Assembly (NCBI GenBank): GCA_007121115.1
Contig: SKMI01000063.1
Span: forward strand, 1 to 8,148
Direction: 5' to 3'
Source: Paracoccaceae bacterium
GTDB taxonomy: Bacteria > Pseudomonadota > Alphaproteobacteria > Rhodobacterales > Rhodobacteraceae
DNA: 8,148 nt
The translations under genes were made by a program, and so were the position numbers. The notes below the pieces were generated by a model. The model saw nothing but the letters and a program-made list of their open reading frames with translations. It did not search any database and was not told the DNA's origin. Positions 6,229 to 8,148 of this stretch are shown here, one piece after another. How positions within the stretch are numbered: the first letter of the stretch is position 1; each line of letters starts with the position of its first letter.

Positions 6229-6609
6229 GCCCTCGACCTCATCGGCCAGCGCTTCGGCCCGCGCGGCCAGTTCGGCCATGGCGTCGGTCACCTCCTGCGG
6301 GACCACCGGCACCTCGACCCGTTCGGCGGCGGGCACGGGGCGGTTGCGCAAGGCGTCGATCTCCACGCGCAGCGCCTCGGCGGTGCTTTCGGCGGCGCGC
6401 AGATTGTCCTCGGCGGCGGCGATCTTGTCGGCCAGCATCAACCCGGCCATGAGCAGCATGCGTTCGGTCGGTATGCGCCCGATCTGCGACAGCAGCGTGC
6501 GCGCCTCGGTGTCCAGCATCCCGGCGGCGGCGTGCAGGAACTGCTCCTCGCCCGGCTGGCAGGCGACCTGAAATTCCTTGTTGCCGATGGTGATCTTCTG
6601 TTCAGACAT
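6211..6609 (-). CDS. zapA: Cell division protein ZapA
   Basis: ZapA binds FtsZ filaments at midcell and promotes their bundling in the Z-ring. The 132-residue product has the family's head domain at about 1-58: a short beta strand KITIGNKEFQVAC, then the PGEEQFLHAAAGMLDTEA helix and the segment RIPTERMLLMAGLMLADKI. A long charged, Ala/Glu/Leu-rich coiled coil follows to about residue 125. The family is commonly 100-110 residues; the extra length here is in the coiled coil. The ATG at 6609 overlaps the end of the upstream gene by 8 bp (ATGTCTGA), which indicates translational coupling. The Shine-Dalgarno sequence is weak, in keeping with that. The upstream partner gene supports a joint role in Z-ring organisation. 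Confidence 0.92.
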   Translation of the reverse strand: MSEQKITIGNKEFQVACQPGEEQFLHAAAGMLDTEARTLLSQIGRIPTERMLLMAGLMLADKIAAAEDNLRAAESTAEALRVEIDALRNRPVPAAERVEVPVVPQEVTDAMAELAARAEALADEVEGKAAKR

Positions 6610-7168
6610 GGCTCGACCCCGCGCTGGTTTCCGTGGTGGTGCCTGTGCTGGTGCCTGCGGCGCTCTCGGTGCCGACGAGGGGCCGCAACTCGGACAGGAT
6701 TTCCTCCATCTCGGCCATCTCGGCCCGGCGTTCGGCCTGCAGGGCTTCCAGCTCGGCGGCAAGCGAGCGGTTCAGCACCGCTGATTCCGTGCTCCCGGCG
6801 ATCTGCGCGTCCCTGAGCGCCGCATTGGCGGCCATCAGCTTCGCATTCGCCTTTTTCAGCCGCAGCATTTCCAGGCTTTGCAGGTCCAGTTGCTCGGTGA
6901 GCCGGGCCAATCGGCGTTCCAGCTGCGTGACCGAGGTTTCCTGCCGATGCCGTGTGCTGCCAAGCCGTTCGTTGAGCTGCGCATTGGTGGCCTTCTCCTT
7001 GGCCAGCGCCGCGCGCAACTCGGCGATTTCGGGATCGGCGCCGCTGGTTGCTGCGGGGGCGGGTTGTGTCGGGGCGCCCGCTGTCGGCGCCTTCAGTCGC
7101 CCGACCCCGCGTCCGATCCGGTCCAGCGCCTTGGCGATGCGCTGCTCGAGTTCCGTTGTCCGGCTCAT
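6602..7168 (-). CDS. zauP: Coiled-coil protein upstream of zapA, probable ZauP
   Basis: A 188-residue protein that is largely coiled coil. It has a short amphipathic N-terminal helix (MSRTTELEQRIAKALDRI), an Ala/Pro-rich linker (about 27-45) and a long heptad-like region (about 46-163) rich in Leu, Ala, Glu and Arg. The end is a low-complexity Ser/Thr/Gly/Ala tail (166-188). No signal peptide or membrane helix is seen, so it should be cytoplasmic. In Caulobacter crescentus, ZauP is a coiled-coil protein encoded directly upstream of zapA that works with ZapA to focus the Z-ring. Position, 8-bp overlap with zapA and architecture all fit that role here; coiled coils align poorly, so the name rests mostly on context. 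The ATG at 7168 is preceded by AGGAGG eight bases upstream, a strong ribosome binding site. Confidence 0.8.
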   Translation of the reverse strand: MSRTTELEQRIAKALDRIGRGVGRLKAPTAGAPTQPAPAATSGADPEIAELRAALAKEKATNAQLNERLGSTRHRQETSVTQLERRLARLTEQLDLQSLEMLRLKKANAKLMAANAALRDAQIAGSTESAVLNRSLAAELEALQAERRAEMAEMEEILSELRPLVGTESAAGTSTGTTTETSAGSSHV

Positions 7169-7233
7169 TATTCGCCCCTCCTGTGGTGCTTCCGGCGAAT
7201 CACCGGACGCCGCCTGCCCTGTTCTGATCGCCG

Positions 7234-7262
7234 AGATTAAACATTACTGCTTTTCTTTCCAA
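7234..7262 (-). promoter_or_regulatory. Candidate zauP-zapA promoter
   Basis: On the minus strand TTGGAA (7262-7257) and TAATCT (7239-7234) are separated by 17 bases, about 65 bases upstream of zauP. An overlapping TTTAAT (7241-7236) is a closer -10 match but leaves a 15-base spacer. This is the most AT-rich patch of the divergent zauP/tkt region. A small dyad, TCCGG/CCGGA (7191-7195/7203-7207), lies in the predicted leader. Confidence 0.5.
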
Positions 7263-7367
7263 CCGATCCGGGACTTCAGGGGCACTTGCGGGGCCGTCGC
7301 AGTCTGGAATCACCGCGGCAAACTGGATATGAGGGCGCCAAAGCAACCCATCGAAGGAACGCCCCCC

Positions 7368-8148
7368 GTGGATATCGACGCCCTGCGCCAGCGCCACCCG
7401 GATCACTGGAACAAAGCCTGCGCCATCCGCGCGCTGGCGATGGACGCGGTGCAGGCCGCCAAATCAGGCCATCCGGGGATGCCCATGGGCATGGCGGATG
7501 TGGCCACCGTGCTGTTCGAACGGCACTTGAAGTTCGACGCCAGCGCGCCCGACTGGCCGGACCGCGACCGCTTCATCCTGTCGGCGGGGCATGGCTCCAT
7601 GCTGCTTTACGCGCTGCTGCACCTGACCGGCTACGCGGACATGACGCTGGACCAGTTGCGCAATTTCCGCCAGTTGGGCGGTATCACCGCCGGGCACCCG
7701 GAATACGGCCATGCCAAGGGGATCGAAACCACCACCGGCCCGCTGGGCCAGGGGCTGGGCAATGCCGTGGGTTTCGCCATGGCCGAGGAAGCCCTGCGCG
7801 CCGAGTTCGGCGCCAAGGTCGTGGATCACCGCACCTGGGTCATCGCGGGCGATGGCTGCCTGATGGAGGGGATCAGCCACGAGGCGATCGGGCTGGCCGG
7901 GATGCAGCGGCTGCGCAACCTGATCGTGCTGTGGGACAACAACGACATTTCCATCGACGGGCGGGTCGGGCTGTCGGACGTGACCGACCAGCGCGCCCGC
8001 TTCGCCGCTGCGGGCTGGCATGTGATCGCCTGCGACGGGCATGACCCCGCCGATATCGACCGCGCCCTGACCGAGGCCAAGGCCGCCGACCGCCCGGTGA
8101 TGGTGGATTGCAAGACCATCATCGGCTTCGGCAGCCCCAACAAGGCCG
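7368..8148 (+). CDS. tkt: Transketolase, N-terminal part (3' end outside window)
   Basis: Transketolase moves two-carbon units between sugar phosphates in the pentose phosphate pathway and, in autotrophs, the Calvin cycle, using thiamine diphosphate (ThDP). The visible 260 residues are about 40% of the usual 660-670. They cover most of the pyrophosphate-binding domain. Recognised blocks are SGHPGMPMGMADVATVLF (His35), LSAGHGSMLLYALLHLTGY (His75) and TTTGPLGQGLGNAVG. The ThDP motif starts at GDGCLMEGISHE (Asp162) and ends at WDNNDISIDG (Asn192), followed by CKTIIGFGSPNKA. A GTG start at 7368 is preferred: AAGGA lies about nine bases upstream and MDIDALR is the usual family N-terminus. An in-frame ATG at 7329 would add 13 residues but has a poor ribosome binding site. 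The gene diverges from zauP; the Calvin-cycle or housekeeping copy cannot be told apart from this fragment. Confidence 0.96.
   Translation, partial: MDIDALRQRHPDHWNKACAIRALAMDAVQAAKSGHPGMPMGMADVATVLFERHLKFDASAPDWPDRDRFILSAGHGSMLLYALLHLTGYADMTLDQLRNFRQLGGITAGHPEYGHAKGIETTTGPLGQGLGNAVGFAMAEEALRAEFGAKVVDHRTWVIAGDGCLMEGISHEAIGLAGMQRLRNLIVLWDNNDISIDGRVGLSDVTDQRARFAAAGWHVIACDGHDPADIDRALTEAKAADRPVMVDCKTIIGFGSPNKA

Noticed and set aside
6039..6242. 68-codon upstream extension of the DUF2189 frame, with a segment like a lipoprotein signal (MAGLRRFATSAALLAASIAL)
   Set aside because: It overlaps the end of zapA, lacks a ribosome binding site, and its Cys is not in a proper lipobox. The start at 6038 has a good ribosome binding site and fits the family.
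6610..6762. 51-codon N-terminal extension of zapA
   Set aside because: It lies inside zauP in another frame and is Pro/Arg-rich. ZapA homology begins at MSEQKITIGN.
1..8148. Search for mobile elements, CRISPR arrays, tRNA or rRNA genes and defence or toxin genes
   Set aside because: No transposase, integrase, regularly spaced repeats, tRNA cloverleaf or rRNA block was seen. All sizeable genes are core functions with uniform composition.

Overview
This window looks like an ordinary housekeeping stretch of a high-GC alphaproteobacterial chromosome, most likely from the Rhodobacteraceae (Rhodobacter/Paracoccus/Roseobacter group). The evidence is the strong G/C bias at third codon positions, the protein sequences (alphaproteobacterial PurA, PyrG, transketolase and a DUF2842 protein), and the gene pairs purA-DUF2842 diverging from secG-pyrG and zauP-zapA diverging from tkt. 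This taxonomic call is from recognition only; no search was run.

Layout, left to right. (1) 1-870, + strand: the C-terminal 60% of glycerol kinase (glpK), cut by the window edge. (2) 871-1182: a 312-bp gap between convergent genes that holds no gene but several palindromes, some of them resembling dispersed intergenic repeats. (3) 1183-2711, - strand: purA (adenylosuccinate synthetase) followed by a translationally linked DUF2842 small membrane protein (TGATG junction). (4) 2712-2920: a divergent promoter region with an exact 12-bp tandem repeat. (5) 2921-5089, + strand: secG (Sec translocon subunit), then pyrG (CTP synthase), with a dyad over the likely pyrG promoter. (6) 5090-5258: a convergent terminator region with two back-to-back perfect hairpins; the loop of the second holds a canonical G-quadruplex motif. 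(7) 5259-6038, - strand: a DUF2189 multi-pass membrane protein. (8) 6211-7168, - strand: zapA and, just upstream with an 8-bp overlap, a coiled-coil gene that matches the position and design of zauP, the ZapA partner known in Caulobacter. (9) 7368-8148, + strand: the N-terminal 40% of transketolase (tkt), with a probable GTG start.

The genes serve nucleotide synthesis (PurA makes the AMP precursor; PyrG makes CTP), central carbon metabolism (GlpK, Tkt), protein export (SecG) and cell division (ZapA and the ZauP-like protein). They do not form one system. I found no mobile element, CRISPR array, defence or toxin genes, tRNA or rRNA, and no undescribed gene system. The points worth a second look are in the non-coding DNA (terminator loop G-quadruplex, tandem repeat, promoter dyad, palindromic repeats, and the gap 3' of zapA) and in a few protein details.
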